Origin: a candidate division LCP-89 bacterium | GTDB lineage: Bacteria; Electryoneota; B3-LCP | DNA length: 5,551 nucleotides | NCBI GenBank assembly: GCA_025774735.1 | Contig: JALGZU010000207.1 | Coordinates: 1 to 5,551 of the forward strand | Direction of reading: 5' to 3' | In this document: positions 1 to 5,551 of the stretch, in pieces | Layout of the letters: every line of letters starts with the position of its first letter | How positions within the stretch are numbered: position 1 is the stretch's first letter | Made by a program: the position numbers and the translations under genes | Notes under the pieces: generated by a model | The model's input: only the letters and a program-made list of their open reading frames with translations | Databases searched by the model: none | Told to the model about the DNA's origin: nothing

Positions 1-803
1 GTTCCGGCGGGCCGGGCAACACCTTCGCGCGGCTGGCATCGGATCCGTCCAGGTACGGCCTGAAGAGCATCTGGCTGCACTATTCCGAACATCCCAACCG
101 GGATCAGAACTGGGTGGAAACCGCCCGCAAGGGTCTGTCGAACGAACGGTGGGCGCGGGAATACGAAATCAGCTTCGAAGCGGCCGAGGACCGCGTTTAC
201 GCCGACTTCAGGCGGCGGACGCACGTCCTTCTGGAGCCCTACGAACCTCAACCGGACCTGCCCGTCTACCGTTCCATCGATTTCGGGTATTACCATCCCG
301 TCGTCCTTTACCTGCAGAAGACGCTGGACGACCGGGTGGTGATCTTCGACGAATGGATCGGTTTGCGAGCTACGTTGCAGGATCTGATCCAGGCCATTCA
401 GATGAAGGATTCCGAACACGGCCTCACCGAGAAGGACATCTGCTGGACTTCCTGCGACCCGGCGGGGCACAGCCCCGGCGAATCGGGCGTCTCCCCCATC
501 GAACGGCTGAAGAGGGCGGGATTCAAGATCCGGGCGAAGGCGTCGAGGATTGAGGAGGGGTTGGACCTGGTGCGTGAGATGTTAAGGGATAGAGATGGCG
601 CGCCGGGACTGATGGTTTCCTCGAGAGCCCAAAAGACTATCGAAGATTTTTCGGGCTACCGCATGCGCGAGGACGGCCTGGGGCCGGAGAAGGATAACGT
701 CCACGACCACACCATGGACGCGCTGAGATATTTTGCAGTGAACCTGATGGGGCGGCGGGATAAGACGGTTAAAGTAAGGGCGCGGGTTAGGGGTGCAAAA
801 TAA
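1..803 (+). CDS. terL: Phage terminase large subunit, C-terminal nuclease part (5' end outside window)
   Basis: The frame is open from the left edge (first full codon at base 3) to the TAA at 801-803, giving 266 visible residues. The GTG at 114 is internal, not the start, because coding sequence with the right family character continues upstream. The visible part begins with a SGGPGNTF stretch, resembling the segment that follows the ATPase core in TerL proteins. A RuvC/RNase H-like nuclease domain follows: SIDFGYYHP (Asp about visible residue 93), VVIFDEWIG, CDPAG (Asp about 152) and HDHTMDALRY (Asps about 235 and 239). These acidic residues are the expected metal ligands of the headful or cos nuclease that cuts concatemeric phage DNA during packaging. 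The Walker A/B ATPase half would lie upstream. No portal or capsid gene follows, which is unusual for an intact packaging module, so this may be a prophage edge or relic. The visible frame itself is intact. Confidence 0.9.
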   Translation, partial: SGGPGNTFARLASDPSRYGLKSIWLHYSEHPNRDQNWVETARKGLSNERWAREYEISFEAAEDRVYADFRRRTHVLLEPYEPQPDLPVYRSIDFGYYHPVVLYLQKTLDDRVVIFDEWIGLRATLQDLIQAIQMKDSEHGLTEKDICWTSCDPAGHSPGESGVSPIERLKRAGFKIRAKASRIEEGLDLVREMLRDRDGAPGLMVSSRAQKTIEDFSGYRMREDGLGPEKDNVHDHTMDALRYFAVNLMGRRDKTVKVRARVRGAK

Positions 804-828
804 AAGTCCGGCTGGCGAAAGCCGGACT
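795..828 (-). terminator. Rho-independent terminator of the oxidase operon
   Basis: A perfect 9-bp inverted repeat, AGTCCGGCT at 805-813 and AGCCGGACT at 820-828, encloses a 6-base loop. On the minus strand the hairpin is followed by TTTTATTTTG (804-795), a good U-tract, about 25 bases after the stop codon at 854. The tract lies over the last codons and stop of the convergent terL gene. On the plus strand the bases after the hairpin (CGATTCTC) are not a run of T, so termination of terL transcripts here would be weaker, although the hairpin is shared. Confidence 0.85.
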
Positions 829-853
829 CGATTCTCAGAGCTAAATCTTCAAA

Positions 854-2059
854 TCATGTCGCCACCATGACGATGCCCAACAGAGCCACCACCACGATCC
901 AGGCGACGATCAGCCCCAGGCTGATCTTGCCCCAGCGGTTGACCGATTCCGAAAAGGATACCTCGCCGCTAGTCCGGCCCGACAGGAAGACCACCCGGGC
1001 GAGATAGCCCAGCACGATCAAGCCCATTACGAAAGTTGACAGGAAGAAGATTGTGCTGCTCCAACTGAAGTTAACCGGATAATCGAAGAGGTTGTAGTCA
1101 AAGCGGCCGATGTAATCCATGCGCAGCATTTCGCGGCTGCAAGCCATCACCAGGATGGTGACGAAGGCAACGACCAGGCTCTTGACCGCCGACCCGGCGG
1201 GATTCCTGCGAGCCCTGTACAGTGTGTGCAACAGCCAGAGCGCCAGGATGACGCTCAAAATAAAGAAGTGGTTGAAGTAGAATCTGAATTCACCGGGGAT
1301 GACCAGGATCCACCAGACGCCGATGACGACCTGCACCAAGGTGAAGTTGAACGCCATTTTTGCGCCCAGTTGACCCACCCATTCCAGGTGAGCCTTGTCC
1401 ATGTCGTCGCGGTTCTGGAAGTACCAGGCGTAGAGCATCAGGAAGATGCCCATCATGGCGAACGCCGGGACGATGAAGTGGAGGAAGCGGGAGATCTGGA
1501 AGGCGTGCAGCGACCCGCCGCTGGTATCCACGGAGGATTCGGTGGCGTACCATGAGAGCCACTTTTCCGGCTGCAACAGCTGCACGTTCAGAGCGTGAAT
1601 GATGACTCCTGCCAGGAGGAAGAGGAGCAGCGCCACGACGCCGTAAAAAACATAACCCTTGCCTCCCGTCCTGACCCTGCCGAAATTGAAAACGTAGCTG
1701 AAGCTGTAGGCGATTATGAGGGCGGCGATGAATCCCAGAGACCACCAGGCCGACAGAACGCTGGAGCTGTACCAGAAGGGATCGTAGAGGGTTTGCAGGA
1801 AGAGCAGTGGCGCCACGGCGGTGACGAAGGCGAAGGAGACGCTGGGCGATACTACTCGCGCCATGGAGAGCGAGAGCCGCTTCCATTTTTCATCGGCCTT
1901 GAAATGCCCGTAAACCGCCAGGCCGATCGATCCGATGCTGAAGTTGACGAAGGTGATATGCAGGGAAAATACCAGTACCATCAGGACCTGATACACGATG
2001 GGATAGAAGGGAATCCCCAGGGGATCCTGCAGGGTCTTCAGCATTTCGGCGGTTCCCAT
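854..2059 (-). CDS. Cytochrome bd-superfamily partner subunit (CydA-related multi-pass membrane protein)
   Basis: A 401-residue hydrophobic protein with roughly nine or ten membrane segments and short loops. It appears to be a diverged CydA-like paralogue rather than a classical CydB. An early helix carries LHITFVNFSIG (His34), which lines up with the heme-binding His19 region of E. coli CydA. RFLHFIVPAF (His194) lines up with the region around b558 ligand His186. The glutamates of CydA helix 3 (Glu99/Glu107) have no counterpart here: the matching stretch SAWWSLGFIAALIIAY has none. The motif SREMLRMDYIG (from residue 308) matches TREILRKPYVV in the upstream subunit, supporting common descent. 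There is no CxxCH. The start overlaps the upstream stop by one base (TAATG) and has a strong SD just before it, so the two are translated together and probably form one oxidoreductase complex. Ligand assignments come from eye alignment. The exact role (structural, heme-bearing or electron-transfer subunit) is inferred. Confidence 0.75.
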   Translation of the reverse strand: MGTAEMLKTLQDPLGIPFYPIVYQVLMVLVFSLHITFVNFSIGSIGLAVYGHFKADEKWKRLSLSMARVVSPSVSFAFVTAVAPLLFLQTLYDPFWYSSSVLSAWWSLGFIAALIIAYSFSYVFNFGRVRTGGKGYVFYGVVALLLFLLAGVIIHALNVQLLQPEKWLSWYATESSVDTSGGSLHAFQISRFLHFIVPAFAMMGIFLMLYAWYFQNRDDMDKAHLEWVGQLGAKMAFNFTLVQVVIGVWWILVIPGEFRFYFNHFFILSVILALWLLHTLYRARRNPAGSAVKSLVVAFVTILVMACSREMLRMDYIGRFDYNLFDYPVNFSWSSTIFFLSTFVMGLIVLGYLARVVFLSGRTSGEVSFSESVNRWGKISLGLIVAWIVVVALLGIVMVAT

Positions 2060-3384
2060 TATTCACCTCCTTCCTGATAGAGGGATGCCAGGAATATTCC
2101 CAGAGCCTCCGCCTCCTCTTCAGTCCCGACAAAAGGCGGCATGTATTCATATGCGTCGCCCATGATTTCGAGGAATTCACAACAGATTTCCGGTTCGTCC
2201 AGACTCATCCGTTTCACCATCTTAGGCAGGGGGCGAATGCCGTTGGGATCCAGGGTATGGCAGGCTGAACATTCCAGCAGGGCGATCATCCTGCCCGTCT
2301 CGAGCTTGTCGGCACTGCCCGGTAGCCTCAAGCGATCAGGCACCAGCGAGGCGACCTCGAGGATTCCCTTACGGTTGAACTCATCAACTTCGGCTTGAAC
2401 CGCTTTAGCGGGATTGTCGTGGCCGATGATCTGGTTGGAGTACATATACAGTTGCACGACGTATGGCTTACGCAGGATCTCCCGGGTCCGTTCAGCCGAC
2501 CAGATGCCCGCGTAGATGACGAAAATGGCGAGGATCGTTGGCAACAGTGCTACTTTCATCGGCCTGAACAGCACGTAAAGATAGTAGAGAAGCAGGAAGA
2601 CAAAAGCGAAATAGAGGACGTTGATCATAGTTCCCGGCACCAAAGCCCGGCCGATTTCGAGAACCGAATCGGGTAGAAAATGACGATACAGGTAGATGCA
2701 GAGTCCTCCGATAATCAGCCCAATCAATCCCCAGAGCCCGGCTATCCTTGTGACCAGACGGCGGGCATTGGCGTTTTTTAACCTCGATGCCACCGCCACG
2801 GCGAAAGCTCCGCCGATTGAAAACATCAGGGCAGTCCTGGCGATAGCCTGCGGCCAATAGGTATGGTTGAAAAAGCCGTCGAAGAAGCCCCCGGTTTGCG
2901 GCCATTCTCCCGGGGTTAACTGAAAGGCCAGAATACCGGTGATCACCAGAAGTGTACACCACGACGTCAGGGCGAAGATCCAGCCTATCAGCAGGTGGGT
3001 TTTGCGTTCGATTTTATCGAAAGTGTAGAAGTAGATGAAGATCGCCAGTATTTCAATCAGGAAGAACACCCATTCCGTCGCCCAACCCCAGACGTAACTA
3101 TGAATTAGCGCGGAGGTGCCCCGGGGATTGACTACTGTAATGGCGAACCAGATGCCCACCCCGGTGAGCGCTCCGAAGATGTAGGCGAAGATGAGGATGA
3201 ACTTGGAGAATTTGCGGGGGAATTCCAGCAGTTCCGGCCGGTTCTGCCTGTAAGCTTTCGTCTCAAGATAGATGTTGAACCACATCGCCGAGACGGAGAA
3301 ATGAGACGGGAGGATGTGGATGACCGCGATGATGGCAATGACGAAGCCAGAGGTGATGACCGGTACTTCCCAGACGGGGTACAT
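2059..3384 (-). CDS. Cytochrome bd-type oxidase catalytic-like subunit with C-terminal heme c domain
   Basis: A 441-residue protein with about eight membrane helices (residues 8-297) followed by a soluble tail. The N-terminal helices match the CydA four-helix core: VIHILPSHFS (His23, near E. coli His19) and ATEWVFFLIEILAIF (Glu104 and Glu111, near Glu99/Glu107). These are the expected ligands or proton-path residues of the active-site heme pair. At the b558 ligand position (E. coli His186) the sequence reads AIARTAL, with Arg183 instead. There is no long Q-loop, and the membrane part is far shorter than the roughly 520-residue quinol-oxidising CydA. The tail has a c-type heme site, CSACH (Cys372, Cys375, His376), and YEYMPPFVG, whose Met415 is the likely second axial ligand; this domain would lie in the periplasm. 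These traits fit the non-quinol branch of the bd superfamily (OR-C-type CydA homologues), in which a c-type cytochrome is the presumed electron donor. The oxygen-reducing role is inferred from the family, and NO or other chemistry is not excluded. The start is fixed by a strong SD site. It is the first gene of a two-gene operon. Confidence 0.82.
   Translation of the reverse strand: MYPVWEVPVITSGFVIAIIAVIHILPSHFSVSAMWFNIYLETKAYRQNRPELLEFPRKFSKFILIFAYIFGALTGVGIWFAITVVNPRGTSALIHSYVWGWATEWVFFLIEILAIFIYFYTFDKIERKTHLLIGWIFALTSWCTLLVITGILAFQLTPGEWPQTGGFFDGFFNHTYWPQAIARTALMFSIGGAFAVAVASRLKNANARRLVTRIAGLWGLIGLIIGGLCIYLYRHFLPDSVLEIGRALVPGTMINVLYFAFVFLLLYYLYVLFRPMKVALLPTILAIFVIYAGIWSAERTREILRKPYVVQLYMYSNQIIGHDNPAKAVQAEVDEFNRKGILEVASLVPDRLRLPGSADKLETGRMIALLECSACHTLDPNGIRPLPKMVKRMSLDEPEICCEFLEIMGDAYEYMPPFVGTEEEAEALGIFLASLYQEGGE
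2064..2070 (-). promoter_or_regulatory. Shine-Dalgarno site of the second oxidase gene, inside the end of the first
   Basis: GGAGGTG lies four bases before the ATG at 2059 and within the last codons of the upstream gene. Together with the one-base TAATG stop/start overlap it fixes the start codon and indicates translational coupling and a fixed ratio of the two subunits. Confidence 0.85.
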
Positions 3385-3389
3385 AGGAG

Positions 3390-3395
3390 CCTCCT
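3390..3395 (-). promoter_or_regulatory. Shine-Dalgarno site of the first oxidase gene
   Basis: AGGAGG on the minus strand, five bases before the ATG at 3384. It is a near-perfect anti-16S match with good spacing and supports this start over any internal methionine. Confidence 0.8.
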
Positions 3396-3493
3396 GAAAT
3401 GCAAAATAATGGTGAGAATATAAAATTCAAAAGCTTATTACTTAATATGAGCTTGAAGTTTATCCGGCTGCCATATTAATGACTCTCGATACC

Positions 3494-3522
3494 AGCATAC
3501 TATCAACATTTTGACAAATCAA
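3494..3522 (-). promoter_or_regulatory. Candidate sigma70-type promoter of the oxidase operon
   Basis: On the minus strand, TTGATT (3522-3517) is separated by 17 bases from TATGCT (3499-3494). Each hexamer matches four of six consensus bases. Transcription would start near 3487, leaving an AT-rich leader of about 100 bases before the ATG. The -35 hexamer lies inside a perfect palindrome and in the U-tract of the upstream gene's terminator. The hexamers are only moderate, which would suit a regulated promoter, but the call rests on pattern alone. Confidence 0.45.
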
Positions 3523-3526
3523 AATG
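3507..3526. promoter_or_regulatory. Perfect 8-bp inverted repeat over the -35 element: candidate operator
   Basis: CATTTTGA (3507-3514) and TCAAAATG (3519-3526) are exact reverse complements separated by CAAA. The repeat covers the -35 hexamer of the candidate oxidase promoter, a position typical of a repressor site. A further TCAA at 3503-3506 continues an alternation of TCAA/TTGA tetramers every eight bases. The half-site spacing (TTGA-N4-TCAA) differs from the FNR/CRP type (TTGA-N6-TCAA), so no known regulator is assigned. Part of the repeat also belongs to the neighbouring terminator, so some of the symmetry may serve RNA. Confidence 0.4.
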
Positions 3527-3543
3527 CCCCGGATTGGGGGCAT
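3515..3543 (-). terminator. Rho-independent terminator of the SGNH hydrolase gene
   Basis: ATGCCCC (3524-3530) and GGGGCAT (3537-3543) form a 7-bp GC-rich stem with a 6-base loop, 13 bases after the SGNH stop codon (3557-3559). On the minus strand the stem is followed by a T-rich stretch (TTTGATTTG). The tract is interrupted, so termination may be partial, with some read-through into the oxidase operon possible. Confidence 0.7.
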
Positions 3544-3556
3544 CCTGGACTATACT

Positions 3557-4747
3557 TCATTCTTCCGACAAAGACGAGGAATCTAAATCACCTTCATGCA
3601 AAACTCTCTCAGAATCATTTAGTCCTAGATATGTTTCCGTGATGGGAAGCAAATATTCCGCTAAGACGAGATGTCCTTGTGCGTTAAGATGTCGATCGAC
3701 CGTCCCATACATTTCAAAACCATCCTTTACTTTCTGGTGCATGTGGTCAAGAGGATCGACAAGGTGAAGAGAGCGTTTTTCAAAGGAAGCTGCTAACATC
3801 CTATTTGGCAGATTGATATCTAGAGAATCGCGTGGAATATTGGCGAATTTCATATAATCGTAAAAATGCGTCTCATAAGATTGATAAACGGGCGGCAGTA
3901 GAACAAAAATAACCGGAACATTTCTACTATTAAATTCAAATTGAATTAAAGAACAGATTTCCGCCACCGTTTCCCACCTGCGAGAACCTTGCGAAGATTT
4001 AAAGAATATTTTCGGGAAATTCCTAGTTGCAAACCCAAACTTTGGAAAATAATAATATGCCTGATATTTAATTAATACAAACAGGTGCGATCTCTCTTCG
4101 AGAAATTTTCCTATATCATTCAGGTTTTTCGTTACCAAGTACTTGATATTTTGTTTCCTGGGCGCCTTCTGCCTGACGAAACGATCTCGTGCTGATTTTA
4201 CATCGGAGCCGAACAGCGTATCAATCCTTGCAACACAATCATTCCCCACATAGAGAAACACCACGCCCAGATCATATTCTCGAATTGCCAACGATCGTCT
4301 AACCTCGAGATAATATTGACTGGGTGTATACCCACCAACTCCTGCATTAACAGCTCTAACGCGCAATTCATGTTTCTCGCTCAAAAGCTTCGAGAGGACT
4401 TCTGGGATAGTCTGTTCATTTTCAAGAGCAAGAGCCTCCAGAAATGAATCGCCGAGCATTAGAATAGTAATATCGGCGCTGTCTACAGGATACGTATGTC
4501 GATTCGAAAAATTTATCCTGTAACCATCTTGATCTGTAATAAAGTGAACATAACCTTCACCAGTGTTAATCATAAGATTCGAGGAAGGGGTGTTGCGATG
4601 CCCTAAAGTTTCGTCAGCGCACCAGATCGGTTGTTTGCGATCGATTAAGTTTTGTGGTGCAACGAAACGCACGAGTATTTCACAGAGCAAGACGCCCATA
4701 ATGACTGAAACGAGGAAAATACATAGGTTCGTTATTATTTTTCTCAT
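3557..4747 (-). CDS. Membrane-anchored SGNH/GDSL-family hydrolase
   Basis: A 396-residue protein with one N-terminal hydrophobic segment (about residues 5-29, IITNLCIFLVSVIMGVLLCE), which suggests an uncleaved anchor with the enzyme domain outside the inner membrane. The SGNH blocks are in order: LMLGDSFLEA (block I, nucleophile Ser101), NAGVGGYTPSQ (block II glycine, about 135-139), FLYVGNDC (block III, Asn169) and VDRHLNAQGH (block V, Asp351 and His353). All four catalytic positions are therefore present and an active esterase or acyl-hydrolase is expected. The substrate cannot be read from sequence; relatives act on O-acetyl or acyl groups of surface glycans, peptidoglycan or lipids. The start at 4747 has only a weak SD, but an in-frame stop lies a few codons upstream and later methionines would cut into the anchor. 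The gene is strikingly AT-rich (4021-4080 has 16 G/C in 60 bases, against 39 in 60 at 1141-1200 in the oxidase operon). It has its own promoter and terminator, so it looks like an independent and possibly acquired unit. Confidence 0.85.
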   Translation of the reverse strand: MRKIITNLCIFLVSVIMGVLLCEILVRFVAPQNLIDRKQPIWCADETLGHRNTPSSNLMINTGEGYVHFITDQDGYRINFSNRHTYPVDSADITILMLGDSFLEALALENEQTIPEVLSKLLSEKHELRVRAVNAGVGGYTPSQYYLEVRRSLAIREYDLGVVFLYVGNDCVARIDTLFGSDVKSARDRFVRQKAPRKQNIKYLVTKNLNDIGKFLEERSHLFVLIKYQAYYYFPKFGFATRNFPKIFFKSSQGSRRWETVAEICSLIQFEFNSRNVPVIFVLLPPVYQSYETHFYDYMKFANIPRDSLDINLPNRMLAASFEKRSLHLVDPLDHMHQKVKDGFEMYGTVDRHLNAQGHLVLAEYLLPITETYLGLNDSERVLHEGDLDSSSLSEE

Positions 4748-5058
4748 CCTGACAGTTCGAGCGTTTTAGCAGAAGAAGGGTTATGTAACTTAAAATGTGT
4801 GAATTGTAAGCATTTCATGTGACGCGGACAATATACTCAATAGAGGTCTATTTTTCAAGGAACAAAGGGGGGAAACGCTGAAAAAAATACAGCACAACGA
4901 TTCTGACCTTTAGCTCTTTTACAGTCTTGCCGGAGCAGTTCGCAACATAGACAGCTAAAAATCCAATTATTTAAGAGGGCGATTTAATGAGTCTCCCTAA
5001 AATGGATTATTCCTATCACTCAGATTCTTCAGGCTGGAACGAAGGATTCCGGCTGATT
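4748..5058. other. Gene-free AT-rich spacer between pckA and the SGNH gene
   Basis: This stretch of 311 bases contains the SGNH promoter (4830-4858) and no convincing gene. A plus-strand ATG at 4987 opens a frame, but it runs directly into the antisense of pckA in codon register and is best read as a shadow. A loose long-range inverted repeat (TTTAGCT 4909-4915 with AGCTAAA 4953-4959) is present, of unknown meaning. No clear U-tract terminator for pckA was found; only an imperfect hairpin at 5029-5054 lies just after its stop codon. Confidence 0.6.
4830..4858 (-). promoter_or_regulatory. Strong sigma70-type promoter of the SGNH hydrolase gene
   Basis: On the minus strand, TTGAAA (4858-4853) and TATATT (4835-4830) each match five of six consensus bases and are exactly 17 bases apart. 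Transcription would start near 4823, with a leader of about 75 bases. The spacer contains a symmetrical element, AATAGA-GG-TCTATT on the plus strand (4839-4852), which fills most of the space between the hexamers and may be an operator. Confidence 0.65.
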
Positions 5059-5551
5059 CTAGACGACCGGCCCTGCATTCCGAACTTCGGCGCTGACGTC
5101 ATCGGCGTAGTTGGCGAAGTTCTCTTTAAATTTAACTGCAAGTTCGTGAGCTTTTTTGTCGTAGGCGTCTTTATCCTCCCAGGTATTGCGGGGTTTCAGA
5201 ATTTCCGCCGGGACGCCCGGAGCGGCTTTCGGCACCAGCACCTTAAAGATGGGATCTTCATCATATTCGACGTCCTTCAGGCCGCCGTCCAGGGCGGCGT
5301 TGACCAGCGCCCGGGTATGCGGCAGGTGCATTCTCTCCCCCACGCCGTGCGGTCCGCCGGACCAGCCGGTATTCACCAGCCAGCAGTTAACCTCGTGTCG
5401 GTCGATTTTCTCCCGCAGGAGTTTCGCATATTCGAACGGATGCAGGACCATGAAAGGAGCTCCGAAGCAGGCGCTGAAGGTGGCTTGCGGCTCGGCTCCC
5501 ATGCCTGCTTCCGTGCCGCCGAGCTTGGCCGTGTAACCGGAGATAAAGTGG
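5059..5551 (-). CDS. pckA: ATP-dependent phosphoenolpyruvate carboxykinase, C-terminal third (5' end outside window)
   Basis: The minus-strand frame is open from the right edge (first full codon at 5550) to the TAG at 5061-5059, giving 163 visible residues of a protein usually about 530 long. It begins HFISGYTAKLGGTEAG and continues EPQATFSACFGAPFMVLHP, then WLVNTGWSGGPHGVGERM, LPHTRALVNAAL, ILKPRNTW and a terminal NAGPVV. These match, in order, the C-terminal segments of ATP-type PckA such as the E. coli enzyme (FLSGFTAKLAGTE, TFSACFGAAF, YLVNTGWNG, DTRAIIDAIL, LDPRNTY, AAGPKL). The methionine at 5502 is internal. The enzyme interconverts oxaloacetate plus ATP with PEP, CO2 and ADP in the cytoplasm, for gluconeogenesis or, in some anaerobes, for CO2 fixation and ATP gain. 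The P-loop and metal-binding motifs lie outside the window. The gene is GC-rich, unlike the adjacent SGNH gene. It is probably not co-transcribed with that gene, which has its own promoter. Confidence 0.95.
   Translation of the reverse strand, partial: HFISGYTAKLGGTEAGMGAEPQATFSACFGAPFMVLHPFEYAKLLREKIDRHEVNCWLVNTGWSGGPHGVGERMHLPHTRALVNAALDGGLKDVEYDEDPIFKVLVPKAAPGVPAEILKPRNTWEDKDAYDKKAHELAVKFKENFANYADDVSAEVRNAGPVV

Noticed and set aside
1226..2077. Long plus-strand and alternative minus-strand open frames over the second oxidase gene
   Set aside because: They are antisense or out-of-frame shadows of a GC-rich membrane protein gene. Their translations are low-complexity and charged, with no family features and no SD sites.
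3385..3395. Palindrome AGGAG-G-CTCCT around the oxidase SD as a sequestering hairpin
   Set aside because: A one-base loop cannot form a stable hairpin, so it is only an ordinary SD followed by a chance repeat.
2141..3404. Other open frames over the first oxidase gene on both strands
   Set aside because: They overlap a gene with clear membrane helices and a CxxCH site, and their own translations (for example Ser/Arg-rich runs near 3132-3404) look like frame shadows.
3511..3516. Perfect TTGACA on the plus strand as a -35 element
   Set aside because: No -10-like hexamer lies 16-18 bases downstream on the plus strand, and no plus-strand gene follows. The hexamer is part of the palindrome.
3503..3526. 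FNR, CRP or Rex box
   Set aside because: The half-sites are separated by four bases rather than six between TTGA and TCAA (GA-N4-TC instead of GA-N6-TC), so the sequence does not fit the known consensus of these regulators.
4909..4959. Nested inverted repeat (TTTAGCT/AGCTAAA with short inner pairs) as a structured RNA
   Set aside because: The pairing is short and broken by unequal bulges in AT-rich DNA, with no U-tract, conserved motif or adjacent gene start, so chance is likely.
5029..5054. Hairpin just after the pckA stop as its terminator
   Set aside because: The stem is imperfect, with a bulge and a mismatch in the minus-strand RNA, and no U-tract follows it.
4987..5551. Plus-strand frame starting with ATG at 4987 after an AAGAGGG-like site
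   Set aside because: After about 70 bases it runs antisense to pckA in codon register. It appears to stay open because pckA avoids the codons that would give stops, and the translation shows no recognisable feature.

Overview
The window is a bacterial chromosome segment, probably from an uncultured Gram-negative-type anaerobe or microaerophile. The sequence does not identify the phylum. A respiratory oxidase with a covalent heme c site and an ATP-type PEP carboxykinase would suit, for example, the Desulfobacterota or the Zixibacteria/FCB groups, but that is a weak inference. Four genes lie on the minus strand and one phage gene on the plus strand. Base composition is patchy: the oxidase operon, terL and pckA are GC-rich, while the stretch from about 3400 to 5000 is AT-rich.

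Layout. At 1-803 (+) is the C-terminal part of a phage terminase large subunit; its start lies off the left edge and no phage gene follows it. A hairpin terminator at 795-828 separates it from a convergent two-gene operon at 854-3384 (-). The first gene of this operon, 2059-3384, encodes a cytochrome bd-superfamily (CydA-like) membrane subunit fused at its C-terminus to a CxxCH heme c domain. The second, 854-2059, overlaps it by one base and encodes a CydA-related partner. A 172-base control region (3385-3556) holds the operon's Shine-Dalgarno site, a candidate promoter, a perfect palindrome over its -35 element, and the terminator of the next gene. At 3557-4747 (-) is an AT-rich, membrane-anchored SGNH/GDSL hydrolase with its own strong promoter and terminator. 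A gene-free stretch (4748-5058) follows, then the C-terminal third of ATP-dependent PEP carboxykinase (pckA) at 5059-5551 (-), whose start lies off the right edge.

How it may work. The two oxidase subunits probably form one membrane complex that takes electrons from a c-type cytochrome rather than directly from quinol. Subunit 1 lacks the usual b558 histidine and a long Q-loop, and carries its own heme c. The SGNH gene looks like an independent, possibly acquired, transcription unit inserted between pckA and the oxidase operon. The most interesting items are the unusual bd-type oxidase with apparently split heme-ligand sets between two paralogous subunits, and the compact terminator/operator/promoter overlap that controls it.
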